Shown: piece by piece, positions 1 to 8,068 of the stretch
Layout of the letters: each line of letters begins with the position of its first letter
Position numbering within the stretch: the first letter of the stretch is position 1
From: an uncultured Pelagibacteraceae bacterium
GTDB taxonomy: Bacteria > Pseudomonadota > Alphaproteobacteria > Pelagibacterales > Pelagibacteraceae
Length of the DNA: 64,000 nt
NCBI GenBank assembly: GCA_902623735.1
Contig: CACNUU010000003.1
Coordinates: 33,767 to 97,766, forward strand
Direction of reading: 5' to 3'
Position numbers and translations under genes: made by a program
The notes under the pieces: generated by a model
What the model was told of the DNA's origin: nothing
Databases searched by the model: none
The model's input: only the letters and a program-made list of their open reading frames with translations

Positions 1-445
1 CATTTTTTAAATGACCAAGATTAAGAAAATTAACAACCTCAATGGCCTTTTCTTTAATCTGACTCTCTTCTTTTGCAACTAATGAAGGTTTTAATAAAGC
101 GTTCATTAATTTTTCTCCAGATTGGTTACCTGGAACCATCATTAGGTTTTCTAAAACTGACAAATTTGTAAATTCATGTGCTATTTGAAAAGTTCGAAGC
201 AATCCTTTTGAAAATAACTCGTAGGATGGAACATCTGTAATATTTTCATTGTTGAACATAACACTTCCAGCAGAAGATTTTAAATTTCCAGCAATAAGAT
301 TAAACAATGTAGTTTTGCCAGACCCATTGGGTCCAATAATGCCTGTTATAGTTCCCTTTTTTACTTTAAGTGAGCATTCTGAAACTGCAGCCAGTCCTCC
401 GAAATATTTTGATAAATTATTAATTTCTAAAATATTTTCAGACAT
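1..445 (-). CDS. LivG-like ABC transporter ATP-binding protein (partial, runs off the left edge)
   Basis: N-terminal 148 codons of an ABC ATPase; the rest lies left of base 1. It begins MSENILEINNLSKYFGG and has a Walker A GPNGSGKTT near residues 34-42, followed by the LLRTFQIAHEFTNLSVLENLM stretch typical of LivG-type ATPases of branched-chain/hydrophobic amino acid importers. The ATG at 443-445 lies 3 bp beyond the stop of the ProC-like gene, so it is probably co-transcribed with it. A complete, different livG lies at 4009-4749, so this belongs to a second importer whose permeases would be outside the window. The family call is secure; the substrate cannot be told from the ATPase. Confidence 0.88.
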   Translation of the reverse strand, partial: MSENILEINNLSKYFGGLAAVSECSLKVKKGTITGIIGPNGSGKTTLFNLIAGNLKSSAGSVMFNNENITDVPSYELFSKGLLRTFQIAHEFTNLSVLENLMMVPGNQSGEKLMNALLKPSLVAKEESQIKEKAIEVVNFLNLGHLKN

Positions 446-448
446 TAA

Positions 449-1216
449 TTAATTATTTAATCTTTTGTGAATACTATTTAAAGTTTTAATCACAGATCTA
501 TAAACACCTTTTTTTTTCATTTCTTTTAAACCCTGCTCATTTAAACCTTTTGGTGTCTGAGACTCTTTAACTAAATATTTTAAGCTCTTCTTTGAATTCA
601 CTACTGCATCTTCTGATAAGGCTAAAAATAAGGATGTTATATATTTTTGAGCATCCAATCTTTTGATTCCTTTTTTAGTCAACCAATCACTCATAACATT
701 TAAAATCTCATAATAAGAGGCCATCATTCCTGAGGTTGACCAAAAGTTAATTGATAATTTTTCATTCTTAATCTCAACAGTTGATCCAATTTTATCGAAA
801 AACATTTTTACTTTTTTGTTTGGAGGATAAATTGGAACTGGTCCTTTTTTTAACGATATTGGAGGTAATGGAATTGCTCTGACAATTTCAGACTTTACTT
901 TAATCATCTTTTTTAGTTCTGGGAGTGTGATTGTAGAGATAAAACTAATTATTGTTTGATTATTCTTAAACTTTAAATCTTTGATAATTTTTCCTCCCAC
1001 TACCGGGGTAACTGCCAAAAAGACCCAATTTGAATTATTAATCACTTCTTGATTATTTTTTGCAATACTGATCCTGCTAAATTTTTTTTTAAGATTACCT
1101 GCTATTTTTCTATTTCTTGGTGAAATAATTATTTTTTTATACTTTATTTTTGAAGAACATATACCTGTAATAACTGAAGACGCTATTTTTCCAGTACCTA
1201 TGAAACCAAGTATCAT
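449..1216 (-). CDS. ProC-like NAD(P)-binding reductase (pyrroline-5-carboxylate reductase superfamily)
   Basis: 255 aa with an N-terminal Rossmann motif (GFIGTGKIASS, residues 4-14) and the VFLAVTP segment common to F420/ProC-type reductases. True ProC reduces pyrroline-5-carboxylate to proline. Here the usual ProC signatures are altered: the region normally reading R-MPN-P is VRAIPLPPISLKKGPVP, and the GSGPAY segment of the dimerisation domain is replaced by TSGMMASYYE. It is therefore better described as ProC-like, with the substrate open. It sits between glaH (35 bp upstream) and a partial livG gene (3 bp downstream), which suggests a role in amino acid catabolism or a side reaction rather than housekeeping proline synthesis; that is inference. 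Confidence 0.72.
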   Translation of the reverse strand: MILGFIGTGKIASSVITGICSSKIKYKKIIISPRNRKIAGNLKKKFSRISIAKNNQEVINNSNWVFLAVTPVVGGKIIKDLKFKNNQTIISFISTITLPELKKMIKVKSEIVRAIPLPPISLKKGPVPIYPPNKKVKMFFDKIGSTVEIKNEKLSINFWSTSGMMASYYEILNVMSDWLTKKGIKRLDAQKYITSLFLALSEDAVVNSKKSLKYLVKESQTPKGLNEQGLKEMKKKGVYRSVIKTLNSIHKRLNN

Positions 1217-1251
1217 AATTTTTATAAATTTTATTTATTCTTAATGATAGA

Positions 1252-2163
1252 TTAATTTTTAAAAAATGAACCCCTAATTCTCAATAGTTCTCTGCTTAAA
1301 TCTTTGTTTTCTTTAAAGGGTTTTCTACCGTGTAGCCAAAAATAATTGTTTGCAACTACTGCTGATCCTACGGGTAATTTAGTTATTACTTTATTCTCAC
1401 TTTCTTCTAAACAATCAGATAATTTTTGTAAAAAATTACCTTGAGACATATTTTTAGGCTCAGGAAACTGATCTATGTATGATATTTGTGGTTTTCCATC
1501 TTTATCTTCAGAAAATACTGGGTGTTCAACTTTATAATCTACATTCTTACTTTTGGGTGAGCCCCATAAAAAATTTTGCTTTCCAACAGGATCATTAAAA
1601 AGTTCATCACAATATTCCCAATCATCTAAATGAAGCATTGCCGTTTCTCCACCTTCAACATTTTTTTCCTCAATCTTAGTCATTAAAAGCCAATCTGTAA
1701 CTTCTTTTACATATGTTCCATCAGTATGAAGGTCCATATTTGTATAAGCTTTTCTCAAATATGAGTCGCTCTTATCTTCATGCTTAACATGAAATCTTGC
1801 ATAATATTTTCCAGCCATTGAATCATAATTAGGTATTCCAATTAAATGAGATATTGCTGTTGATAATTTTACTAAGAAAGTATCATCAATATTTGCATTT
1901 TTATTTTCAGGACCAATTATAAAACAACCAGAATTTCTATCTCTAATAATTTCGTTCATTAAAATACTTAGCTTATTTCCACTTAGATCATCTAAACTTT
2001 TGGCGATTGTAAATCTAGTGAAAGGTTTATACTCAATAGCGGTCAGGTCGAATTTCTTAAATGGAAAAATTAATTTCTCTATAGTTTCATTTTTTATTTT
2101 AATATCAATTATTCTAGAAGATATTTTATTAGGAGATATTTCAAATCCAGATATATTGTTCAT
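1252..2163 (-). CDS. glaH: Glutarate 2-hydroxylase (CsiD/GlaH), Fe(II)/2-oxoglutarate-dependent
   Basis: 303 aa, close to the roughly 325 aa of E. coli GlaH (formerly CsiD), and similar along its whole length by recall: AIEYKPFTRF, AISHLIGIPNYDSMAGKYYARF, SDSYLRKAYTNMDLHTDGTY, GGETAMLHLDDWE, YIDQFPEPKN, FWLHGR. The iron facial triad is His146-x-Asp148 and distal His279; Arg291 is placed to bind 2-oxoglutarate. The enzyme hydroxylates glutarate to L-2-hydroxyglutarate, a step in lysine/5-aminovalerate degradation that needs L-2-hydroxyglutarate oxidase (lhgO) afterwards. No lhgO, gabD or gabT is in this window, unlike the E. coli glaH-lhgO-gabDTP operon. It follows azlD by 43 bp in a run of amino acid transport genes. 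Confidence 0.9.
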   Translation of the reverse strand: MNNISGFEISPNKISSRIIDIKIKNETIEKLIFPFKKFDLTAIEYKPFTRFTIAKSLDDLSGNKLSILMNEIIRDRNSGCFIIGPENKNANIDDTFLVKLSTAISHLIGIPNYDSMAGKYYARFHVKHEDKSDSYLRKAYTNMDLHTDGTYVKEVTDWLLMTKIEEKNVEGGETAMLHLDDWEYCDELFNDPVGKQNFLWGSPKSKNVDYKVEHPVFSEDKDGKPQISYIDQFPEPKNMSQGNFLQKLSDCLEESENKVITKLPVGSAVVANNYFWLHGRKPFKENKDLSRELLRIRGSFFKN

Positions 2164-2206
2164 AATTTAATTACTAATTTATATAAAACTTAGATATTTT
2201 AAAAGA

Positions 2207-2530
2207 CTAAAAAAAATTGTTTACAACACTCATTGAAATAGCTGAAAAAATTGTTGGATATACGAAATTTTTCTTAGTTATAAAAAATATTCCAAGACTA
2301 AACAAAACAACTATAAGCCTACTCAAATAGCTTGCATCTGATAAAGCGCCCACTGGAAATATGATTGTTCTGGCAATTAGAGCAGCCAGTGTTGCATAAG
2401 CTAAACAGTTAAACCATCTAAAAATTTTAGATGTTTCTTTTATCTTTATAGATGAAATCACCCCTAAAAATCTTGATAGATAAGTAGCTAATGATGTAAC
2501 AATTATTGATAACAAAACACTAATTGACAT
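2207..2530 (-). CDS. azlD: AzlD-family branched-chain amino acid export subunit
   Basis: Small hydrophobic membrane protein with about four predicted helices, of the AzlD family, which pairs with AzlC to export branched-chain amino acids and analogues. The start is taken at ATG 2528-2530 (MSISVLLSIIV), giving 107 aa: a GGAG ribosome binding site lies 6-7 bases upstream, whereas the longer reading frame would begin at a TTG inside that site. The first codons overlap the 3' end of azlC by 11 bp, so translation is probably coupled. It stands just downstream of a branched-chain-type ABC importer. Family call good; exported substrate unknown. Confidence 0.82.
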   Translation of the reverse strand: MSISVLLSIIVTSLATYLSRFLGVISSIKIKETSKIFRWFNCLAYATLAALIARTIIFPVGALSDASYLSRLIVVLFSLGIFFITKKNFVYPTIFSAISMSVVNNFF

Positions 2531-3224
2531 TTTTTTCTCCAATTAAATATGCAATTGTTCCTGCTATAAGACCACCCAGTAAAATAGACCACTCAGGTGA
2601 AAAAAAATAAAAAACTGGGCCCAGAATTGCACCTAGAATAACTGATAAAGTAATTTGAAGTGTTTTCATTGCTCCAACCATCATGCAAGTAAAATAGATT
2701 GGGTTTAAAATTGCTAGACCCATTAGCATGTCTTTGTTTAAGTAATCTGCTAAATAAAAACCAAGGGCTGTAGCAAGAATTGATACACTCCAAGTTGCTG
2801 TGCCAATTCCAATCCAAAAATCAACCCTGTCCTTTTTTTCAACTTTTTCGTAATTACTTTTCATAATTAGCCATGCTGAGACTGCTATAAAGTGACAAGA
2901 TAAATAATATTTCCACTTCGGTTGGCTTTCATCCATCATTAAAGGAAACAACGATACCGCCATTGGATAAAGTCTAGCGTTCACAAACCAAACTGCGATA
3001 AAAATACTTAATAATGACGCTCCAATAAGAATAGACTCAGCCATAACTAATGAGCCGGGTAAAGCATAAATTAACATTGTTGAAAAAATACTTTCTTGAA
3101 TGTTAAAACCTACATTCTTAAGGAGGGCACCTATAGCAACAAAACAACAAGCTAGGGCTATGGCTGGACTATCTGGTTTTAAAATTGATTTGTAACCTTT
3201 AAGAAATAACTCTCCTTTTATCAT
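2520..3224 (-). CDS. azlC: AzlC-family branched-chain amino acid exporter, large subunit
   Basis: 234 aa polytopic membrane protein with the AzlC layout: the GALLKNVGFNIQESIFSTML region near residues 32-51, then NARLYPMAVSLFPLM near residues 81-95, and several further helices to the C-terminus. AzlC with AzlD forms an exporter of branched-chain amino acids (and of toxic analogues such as azaleucine in Bacillus). Its ATG overlaps the livF stop codon by one base (TAATG) and its end overlaps azlD, so the exporter is transcriptionally joined to the importer operon. An importer and an exporter in one transcript may serve overflow control or counter-exchange; that is inference. Confidence 0.85.
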   Translation of the reverse strand: MIKGELFLKGYKSILKPDSPAIALACCFVAIGALLKNVGFNIQESIFSTMLIYALPGSLVMAESILIGASLLSIFIAVWFVNARLYPMAVSLFPLMMDESQPKWKYYLSCHFIAVSAWLIMKSNYEKVEKKDRVDFWIGIGTATWSVSILATALGFYLADYLNKDMLMGLAILNPIYFTCMMVGAMKTLQITLSVILGAILGPVFYFFSPEWSILLGGLIAGTIAYLIGEKNVN

Positions 3225-4009
3225 TAGCCACCTAAAAATAAGCGACCAACATCAGGATTGTTTAAAAGATCATCTCCTTTACCTGCAATAGCAGTTTGAC
3301 CTGAAACAAGAACATACCCTATATCAGCAAACTCTAGACCTTTTTTTGCATTTTGCTCAACAAGGATTATTGTTTTTTTTTCATTCTCTTGAAGATCTCT
3401 CAATATTTCAAAAACCATGTCGATATACCTTGGTTCCAAACCTATTGATGGTTCATCAACTAATAATACCGAAGGCTTCATCACTAATGCTCTAGAAATT
3501 TCTAACAATCTTCTTTCACCTCCAGAAAGTACTTTTGCTGGTTGATTTCGTCTATTTCTTAATCGTTCATATTTCTCAAAAATTCTCTCAGCTTCTTGAT
3601 AAGACTCTTCAGTTTTTTCTTTTATAAACCCTCCCATTAATAAATTTTCTTCAACTGTCATATCCGGGAATACTGAATTATCTTGAAGAATATATGCAAT
3701 ACCAACTGATTTTAGTTTTTCAGCTGGACTCAAATTTGTAATCTCCTTACCATCAATTTCTATTTGCCCAGAGAAAATATTTGTGAAACCATAAATTGAA
3801 TGAAGAATTGTTGATTTACCTGCTCCATTTGGACCTATCAAACATAATGACTGAGCTTTACTTACAAAAAGATCAAAATTATGTAAGATTTCCATTTTTC
3901 CATAACCTGCATTCATGTTTTTAATTGTAAGATGCACATTTGATGGTGATAGTTTTTTTAAGTCTTCAGCAACTGGTGCTTTTCCTAAAACTTCATATTG
4001 ATTAGACAT
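3224..4009 (-). CDS. livF: Branched-chain-type amino acid ABC transporter ATPase LivF
   Basis: 261 aa cytoplasmic ABC ATPase. Walker A GPNGAGKST is near residues 58-66, the signature is LSGGERR near 162-168, and Walker B LLVDEPSIGLEPR follows. The combination of YILQDNSVFPDMTVEENLLMG and a length of about 240-260 aa matches LivF rather than LivG. It carries an extra N-terminal stretch of about 25 residues before the ABC core. It overlaps livG by one base on one side and azlC by one base on the other. It powers the importer formed by the LivH/LivM products at 4746-6685. The actual substrate depends on the binding protein and may be one or more hydrophobic amino acids. Confidence 0.92.
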   Translation of the reverse strand: MSNQYEVLGKAPVAEDLKKLSPSNVHLTIKNMNAGYGKMEILHNFDLFVSKAQSLCLIGPNGAGKSTILHSIYGFTNIFSGQIEIDGKEITNLSPAEKLKSVGIAYILQDNSVFPDMTVEENLLMGGFIKEKTEESYQEAERIFEKYERLRNRRNQPAKVLSGGERRLLEISRALVMKPSVLLVDEPSIGLEPRYIDMVFEILRDLQENEKKTIILVEQNAKKGLEFADIGYVLVSGQTAIAGKGDDLLNNPDVGRLFLGG

Positions 4010-4749
4010 TATTGTGCTCCTAAATAAGCATCAATTACACGCTTATCGTTTTTAATTTCATCAGGTGTTCCATTGGCCAACATTTTACCATGTGCCAAAC
4101 AAAAAATATTTTCTGCCAACTGCATGATTACTCTCATATTGTGTTCAATTACCAATAAAGTAATGCCAAAATCTTGATTTACTTTTATTAACCTATCTAT
4201 AATTCCATTTATTAATGTAGGATTTATTCCAGCTGTTGGTTCATCTAATAAAAGCATCTCAGGTTCATTCATCAAAGCCATTGCAAGTTCTAGTAATTTT
4301 TGTTGCCCAAAAGATAGGTCTCCAGCTCTTAATTTTCTTTTTTGGTACAAACCAACAAAGTTTAAAAGGTTTTCTGCTTTCTCAGTAAGCTCTTTTGGAA
4401 TTTTAGAGAATATCTTCAATAAACTTGCATCACTTCCTTTATGGCTGATAAGCATATTTTCTACACAGTTTAACTTTCCATATATTCTTGTTTGTTGAAA
4501 AGTTCTAAGTAAACCTAATTTTGCTATAACCGGAACTGGAAGTTCGGATACTTCCTTTCCATTAAATTTTATAGATCCGTTATCTATAGGATAAGTTCCA
4601 ACTATAGAATTAAACAAAGTAGTTTTACCAGAACCATTTGGACCAATTAAGCCTACGATTTTTCCTTTCTCAACAGTCATAGAAATATCAACATTAGCTT
4701 TTACACCACCAAATGATTTACTCACATTGTTTACTTCCAAAATACTCAT
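4009..4749 (-). CDS. livG: Branched-chain-type amino acid ABC transporter ATPase LivG
   Basis: 246 aa ABC ATPase with Walker A GPNGSGKTT near residues 35-43, the LLRTFQQTRIYGKLNCVENML segment characteristic of LivG, an LSFGQQKLLELA signature in which the usual Gly-Gly is Phe-Gly, and Walker B LLLDEPTAGINP. It partners LivF on the cytoplasmic face of the LivHM channel. It overlaps livM by 4 bp (ATGA) and livF by 1 bp, showing tight operon packing. It differs clearly from the partial LivG at the left edge of the window, so the two are paralogues from two transporters. Confidence 0.92.
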   Translation of the reverse strand: MSILEVNNVSKSFGGVKANVDISMTVEKGKIVGLIGPNGSGKTTLFNSIVGTYPIDNGSIKFNGKEVSELPVPVIAKLGLLRTFQQTRIYGKLNCVENMLISHKGSDASLLKIFSKIPKELTEKAENLLNFVGLYQKRKLRAGDLSFGQQKLLELAMALMNEPEMLLLDEPTAGINPTLINGIIDRLIKVNQDFGITLLVIEHNMRVIMQLAENIFCLAHGKMLANGTPDEIKNDKRVIDAYLGAQ

Positions 4750-5795
4750 TTTAATTCTACTTGAGCTTTCCGATCTGCTTCATCTATAACTTCGCCAAAT
4801 CTCTCAGGGTATTTTTCTCTTAACCAACCCATAATCCCCTCTGGAAAGTAAATTACAATTACTACAATAAGAACACCTAACGCAACATACTGCCAGCCTA
4901 AAAAGAATGTCCAAAAGCCTTCTTTAAAAATATGAAAAACTGTTGCCCCGATAATAGGGCCCCATAAAGTTCCTTTTCCACCTAAGATTGCCATAAGAAC
5001 CATAAATACTCCCATTTCTCTTCCATCAAAAGCAACATCAGTTGAGTCTATATATCCAACAAGACCCCCCATGATTCCACCAGCTAAACCACAAAAGAAT
5101 GCAGACACCATCCAGCCAATTATCTTATACTTCATAGTTTCAATGCCCATTGCTTCTGCTTTATCTTCGTTGTCTCTTATGGCATTAAGAATTAATTTAA
5201 AACGAGTAGAGTAAATTGCTCGTATTGTTATGAATGCAAGCACTAGTGCAAAAAAACTGCAGAAATAAAAAAATTCTCCTCTTGCCTCTAAGCCTCCAAC
5301 ATTTGGAAAGGGTGGTGTTGTAAATCCTTGACCGGCACCTATAATTTCAATGCCTCCAGAAATTTCTCCTGCCGCTACTCCTAATCCCAAAGTACATATT
5401 GCAAAGTAATGTCCTCTTAATCCTAAAATTGAATATCCAATTAAACCTGCAACAATTGTTGGAACTACCGCAGCAACTATAAGACCAACTGCCATTCCCT
5501 GAAAAAATTGTAAAGGGGTGTGTACAAATGTTTTTTCTCCTCCACTTTCAGTCCATTCTGCTAATGGAAAAAACATCCCAACTTGTACTGAGGCACACAA
5601 ATACATTCCAAGCCCATAAAAAAGGATATTTCCAAATGAGTTATAGCCCATTTCTCCACCTTGAATGTTCCAAGTAACTGCTAGAATAATAAGTACACAA
5701 AGGATTGATAATTGAACTTTAAACGCAGGAAATATAAATGGCGCAGCTAATCCAAATACTAGTATTATCGCGTATAAAATAAGATTTTTATTCAC
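4746..5795 (-). CDS. livM: Branched-chain-type amino acid ABC transporter permease LivM
   Basis: 349 aa inner-membrane permease with multiple hydrophobic helices. It has the LivM features YSILGLRGHYFAICTLG, RAIRDNEDKAEAMGIE-like text (here NAIRDNEDKAEAMGIETMKYKI, the EAA-type loop that contacts the ATPase) and GGKGTLWGPIIGATVF near the C-terminus. It forms the translocation channel together with LivH. It overlaps livH and livG by 4 bp each. The C-terminus carries a short charged cytoplasmic tail. The function as part of a hydrophobic amino acid importer is well supported; specificity is not determined by this subunit. Confidence 0.92.
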   Translation of the reverse strand: MNKNLILYAIILVFGLAAPFIFPAFKVQLSILCVLIILAVTWNIQGGEMGYNSFGNILFYGLGMYLCASVQVGMFFPLAEWTESGGEKTFVHTPLQFFQGMAVGLIVAAVVPTIVAGLIGYSILGLRGHYFAICTLGLGVAAGEISGGIEIIGAGQGFTTPPFPNVGGLEARGEFFYFCSFFALVLAFITIRAIYSTRFKLILNAIRDNEDKAEAMGIETMKYKIIGWMVSAFFCGLAGGIMGGLVGYIDSTDVAFDGREMGVFMVLMAILGGKGTLWGPIIGATVFHIFKEGFWTFFLGWQYVALGVLIVVIVIYFPEGIMGWLREKYPERFGEVIDEADRKAQVELK

Positions 5796-6685
5796 TTTAG
5801 GTACTCTCTTTTTCTAGAAAGTTTAAATCTTCTATAAACTAAAATTAAAACTAATAATAAAAATACTGATCCAATTCTAAACTCTGTACCTAAAATATAA
5901 TCAGCAAATTCCTCGAAAACTCCTAATCCCATGCCTGACATTGCTACACCAGGTAAATTTCCGAGCCCAGCAACAATTACAATCATAAACGATCTAATTG
6001 TATAAGGTAATCCCATGTACGGATGAATTGTAAAAGTTATAGATATTAGTGCTCCTGCGACACCACATAAAGCAGCATTAATACCAAATGTTGCTGCATA
6101 AACTTTCTCAGTGTCAACTCCCAAAATTTTTGCTGCTCTTGAATTTTGTGCAGTTGCTCTTATTGCACGGCCTAATTTTGATTTTTTCATATAAATTACT
6201 AAACAAATAGCAAATACAATACTTACTACTGCAGAAAATATTTTTGAATTCGGTAAAACTACATTTCCATCAAATAAAAAAGTTGTGCCATAACCTGAAT
6301 TAGCCAAAACAACATCAGCACCAAATGCAAAATTCATTAATTGCATAAAAAGAATACTAATTCCAAATGTTGCGAGAATTGAAATAAACAAGTCTCTATC
6401 AACTACTTTATTGATCACTAATTTATAAATTCCAACACCAACAAAATACATTATGAATGGTGAAACGATCACTCCCCAAGCAGGATGAATTCCATAAAGA
6501 TACATGAAGTAAGCAATGTAACCTCCAAGAATAACTAAATCACCTTGAGCAATATTTATGATATTCATTACTCCCCATTGCAATGCCATACCGTAAGCAA
6601 TCAAAGCAAACAATACACCTAGAAGAATTCCATCCAAACAGGCTTGGACTGTTATCATCGGATATTGGAAAACCATGAAATCCAT
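5792..6685 (-). CDS. livH: Branched-chain-type amino acid ABC transporter permease LivH
   Basis: 297 aa permease beginning MDFMVFQYPMITVQACLDGILLG, with the LivH motifs ALIAYGMALQWGVMNIINIAQGDLVILGGY and RAIRATAQNSRAAKILGVD (the cytoplasmic coupling loop) and GNLPGVAMSGMGLGVFEEF near the end. It pairs with LivM in the inner membrane. It is separated from the binding-protein gene upstream by a strong terminator-like hairpin at 6698-6730, which would lower its expression relative to the binding protein. Confidence 0.92.
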   Translation of the reverse strand: MDFMVFQYPMITVQACLDGILLGVLFALIAYGMALQWGVMNIINIAQGDLVILGGYIAYFMYLYGIHPAWGVIVSPFIMYFVGVGIYKLVINKVVDRDLFISILATFGISILFMQLMNFAFGADVVLANSGYGTTFLFDGNVVLPNSKIFSAVVSIVFAICLVIYMKKSKLGRAIRATAQNSRAAKILGVDTEKVYAATFGINAALCGVAGALISITFTIHPYMGLPYTIRSFMIVIVAGLGNLPGVAMSGMGLGVFEEFADYILGTEFRIGSVFLLLVLILVYRRFKLSRKREYLK

Positions 6686-6697
6686 AAATTGCCTCTT

Positions 6698-6730
6698 AAA
6701 AAAAAATACCCCCTAGAGTTTAGGGGGTAT
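6698..6730 (-). terminator. Intrinsic terminator / attenuator hairpin between the binding protein gene and livH
   Basis: A perfect 10-bp inverted repeat, ATACCCCCTA (6706-6715) and TAGGGGGTAT (6721-6730), with a 5-base loop; read on the minus strand it is followed by a run of about 9 U. It lies 14 bp after the binding-protein stop and just upstream of livH. The position suits partial termination, giving more binding protein than permease, or 3'-end protection of a processed transcript. Confidence 0.88.
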
Positions 6731-6744
6731 TCAAAGATTTGTTA

Positions 6745-7983
6745 TTATCTTTCAGACCACTTAGGAATAGGATGTATTAACTTAGCCGATGCCCACTTTA
6801 GAGGAGCAACAACTTTGTTCTCACATTTTCCTGAGTCGTCACACATTACTTGGAAAAGTACCATTGGCTTGTCAACATTTTGACCACCTTCTGCGAACTT
6901 AATATTTCCATAGAATGTTTGCATATTAGTAGCTGCAAGAGCGTCTCTCACTTTCTTTTTGTCAAAAGAATTTGCTCTTTCAAATGCATCTTTAAATACT
7001 AATAAAGCTGCTGATGACTCTGCTGACTGATATGGTGGATCGTACTTAAACTTCTTTTCGAAGTCTTTAGCATATTTCATACCTGTGCCAAAAAACTTAT
7101 CTTTATAAGTTAATGATTTGTGCCATTGAGAAGCACAAAGTGCATACTGTGAATTTTTACCATGTTGTTTTGATAATTTCGCAGCATCGCAGTGCGTCAT
7201 TGCTAACATTGGAACATCTACTTTCATTTCAGCTATTTGTCTAATTGCTGTCAATGCTCCTTTTGTGTGTCCTGAAACAACAAGCACATCAGGCTTCATT
7301 TGTTTTACTTTAACTAATGTTGCAGCCATATCGTTAAGTTCTTTTGGAAGCTTATCGTCAATAATAATTTCAGATCCAGTTCTTTTAGCTGCATCTAAAA
7401 TACCCAATCTTACATCTTGAGAAAATGCATCTTGCTCGAATGCTTGAGCAATTCTAACTGGTTTTCCACCATTTAATTCGACTGCTGTCTCAATAGCTAC
7501 ATCAAGATAAAGGTTTGCAGGAGCTAGAACTGCAAATAGATATTTGTAACCTTTTGTAAACAAAGATCTAGAAGCACCATTAGCCTCAACCATCGGCACA
7601 CCATATTTTTCTGTAACTGGTGCAATAGCTTTTGTTAAACCTGAACTGTATGGTCCTAACATAAACTCAACACCATCTTGTGAAATTAATCTTTCTGCAA
7701 GTTGTGCAGCTCTTTTTGGGTTTGATTCATCATCATAATAAATAATGTCAAACTTATAAGTTTTTCCACCAACTTTTACTCCACCCATGCTGTTTATTCT
7801 CTCAACAGCTAAATTGTATCCATTTTGAGTATGAACACCATTCGAAGAGTATTTTCCAGTTAATGAAATTGCTGCTCCTAAAACAATTTTATCACCAACA
7901 ACTTTTGCAAAAGATACAACTGAAGTTGAAATTAAAATTGCTAATGCAGAAATAAAACTTAAGATTATTTTATTTATTTTCAT
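6745..7983 (-). CDS. Amino acid ABC transporter periplasmic substrate-binding protein (branched-chain/HAAT type)
   Basis: 412 aa type-I periplasmic binding protein. A Sec signal peptide occupies about residues 1-26 (MKINKIILSF..., ending VVSFA). The mature part has IVLGAAISLTGKYSSNG, INSMGGVKVGGK, DDESNPKRAAQLAERLI and FMLGPYSSGLTKAIAPV, the order seen in the LivJ/LivK/UrtA fold. It captures a small amino-acid-like ligand in the periplasm and passes it to LivHMGF. An AAGGA ribosome binding site lies about 6 bases before the ATG. The ligand cannot be read from sequence; the neighbouring glutarate hydroxylase makes a lysine-derived C5 compound one possibility beside leucine/isoleucine/valine. 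Such proteins are often among the most abundant in SAR11 cells. Confidence 0.9.
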   Translation of the reverse strand: MKINKIILSFISALAILISTSVVSFAKVVGDKIVLGAAISLTGKYSSNGVHTQNGYNLAVERINSMGGVKVGGKTYKFDIIYYDDESNPKRAAQLAERLISQDGVEFMLGPYSSGLTKAIAPVTEKYGVPMVEANGASRSLFTKGYKYLFAVLAPANLYLDVAIETAVELNGGKPVRIAQAFEQDAFSQDVRLGILDAAKRTGSEIIIDDKLPKELNDMAATLVKVKQMKPDVLVVSGHTKGALTAIRQIAEMKVDVPMLAMTHCDAAKLSKQHGKNSQYALCASQWHKSLTYKDKFFGTGMKYAKDFEKKFKYDPPYQSAESSAALLVFKDAFERANSFDKKKVRDALAATNMQTFYGNIKFAEGGQNVDKPMVLFQVMCDDSGKCENKVVAPLKWASAKLIHPIPKWSER

Positions 7984-8040
7984 TTTATTTCCTTCGTTAA
8001 TTAATTAAAAACTAATTTAATAAAGAAATTTAATAATTTT

Positions 8041-8050
8041 CAAGTGGCAA
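8041..8050 (-). promoter_or_regulatory. 10-bp motif shared by the binding-protein and ftsH upstream regions (possible promoter element)
   Basis: Minus-strand TTGCCACTTG occurs 58 bases before the binding-protein ATG and again, identical, 32 bases before the ftsH ATG (54401-54410). Here it continues as CTTGAAA, which resembles a sigma-32 -35 element or a plain TTGAAA -35 box. Function is not established. Confidence 0.3.
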
Positions 8051-8068
8051 ATAAAGCATCAGTAAGTT

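Noticed and set aside
2593..2817. 74-codon frame within azlC on the same strand
   Set aside because: Out-of-frame shadow inside a clear membrane protein gene.
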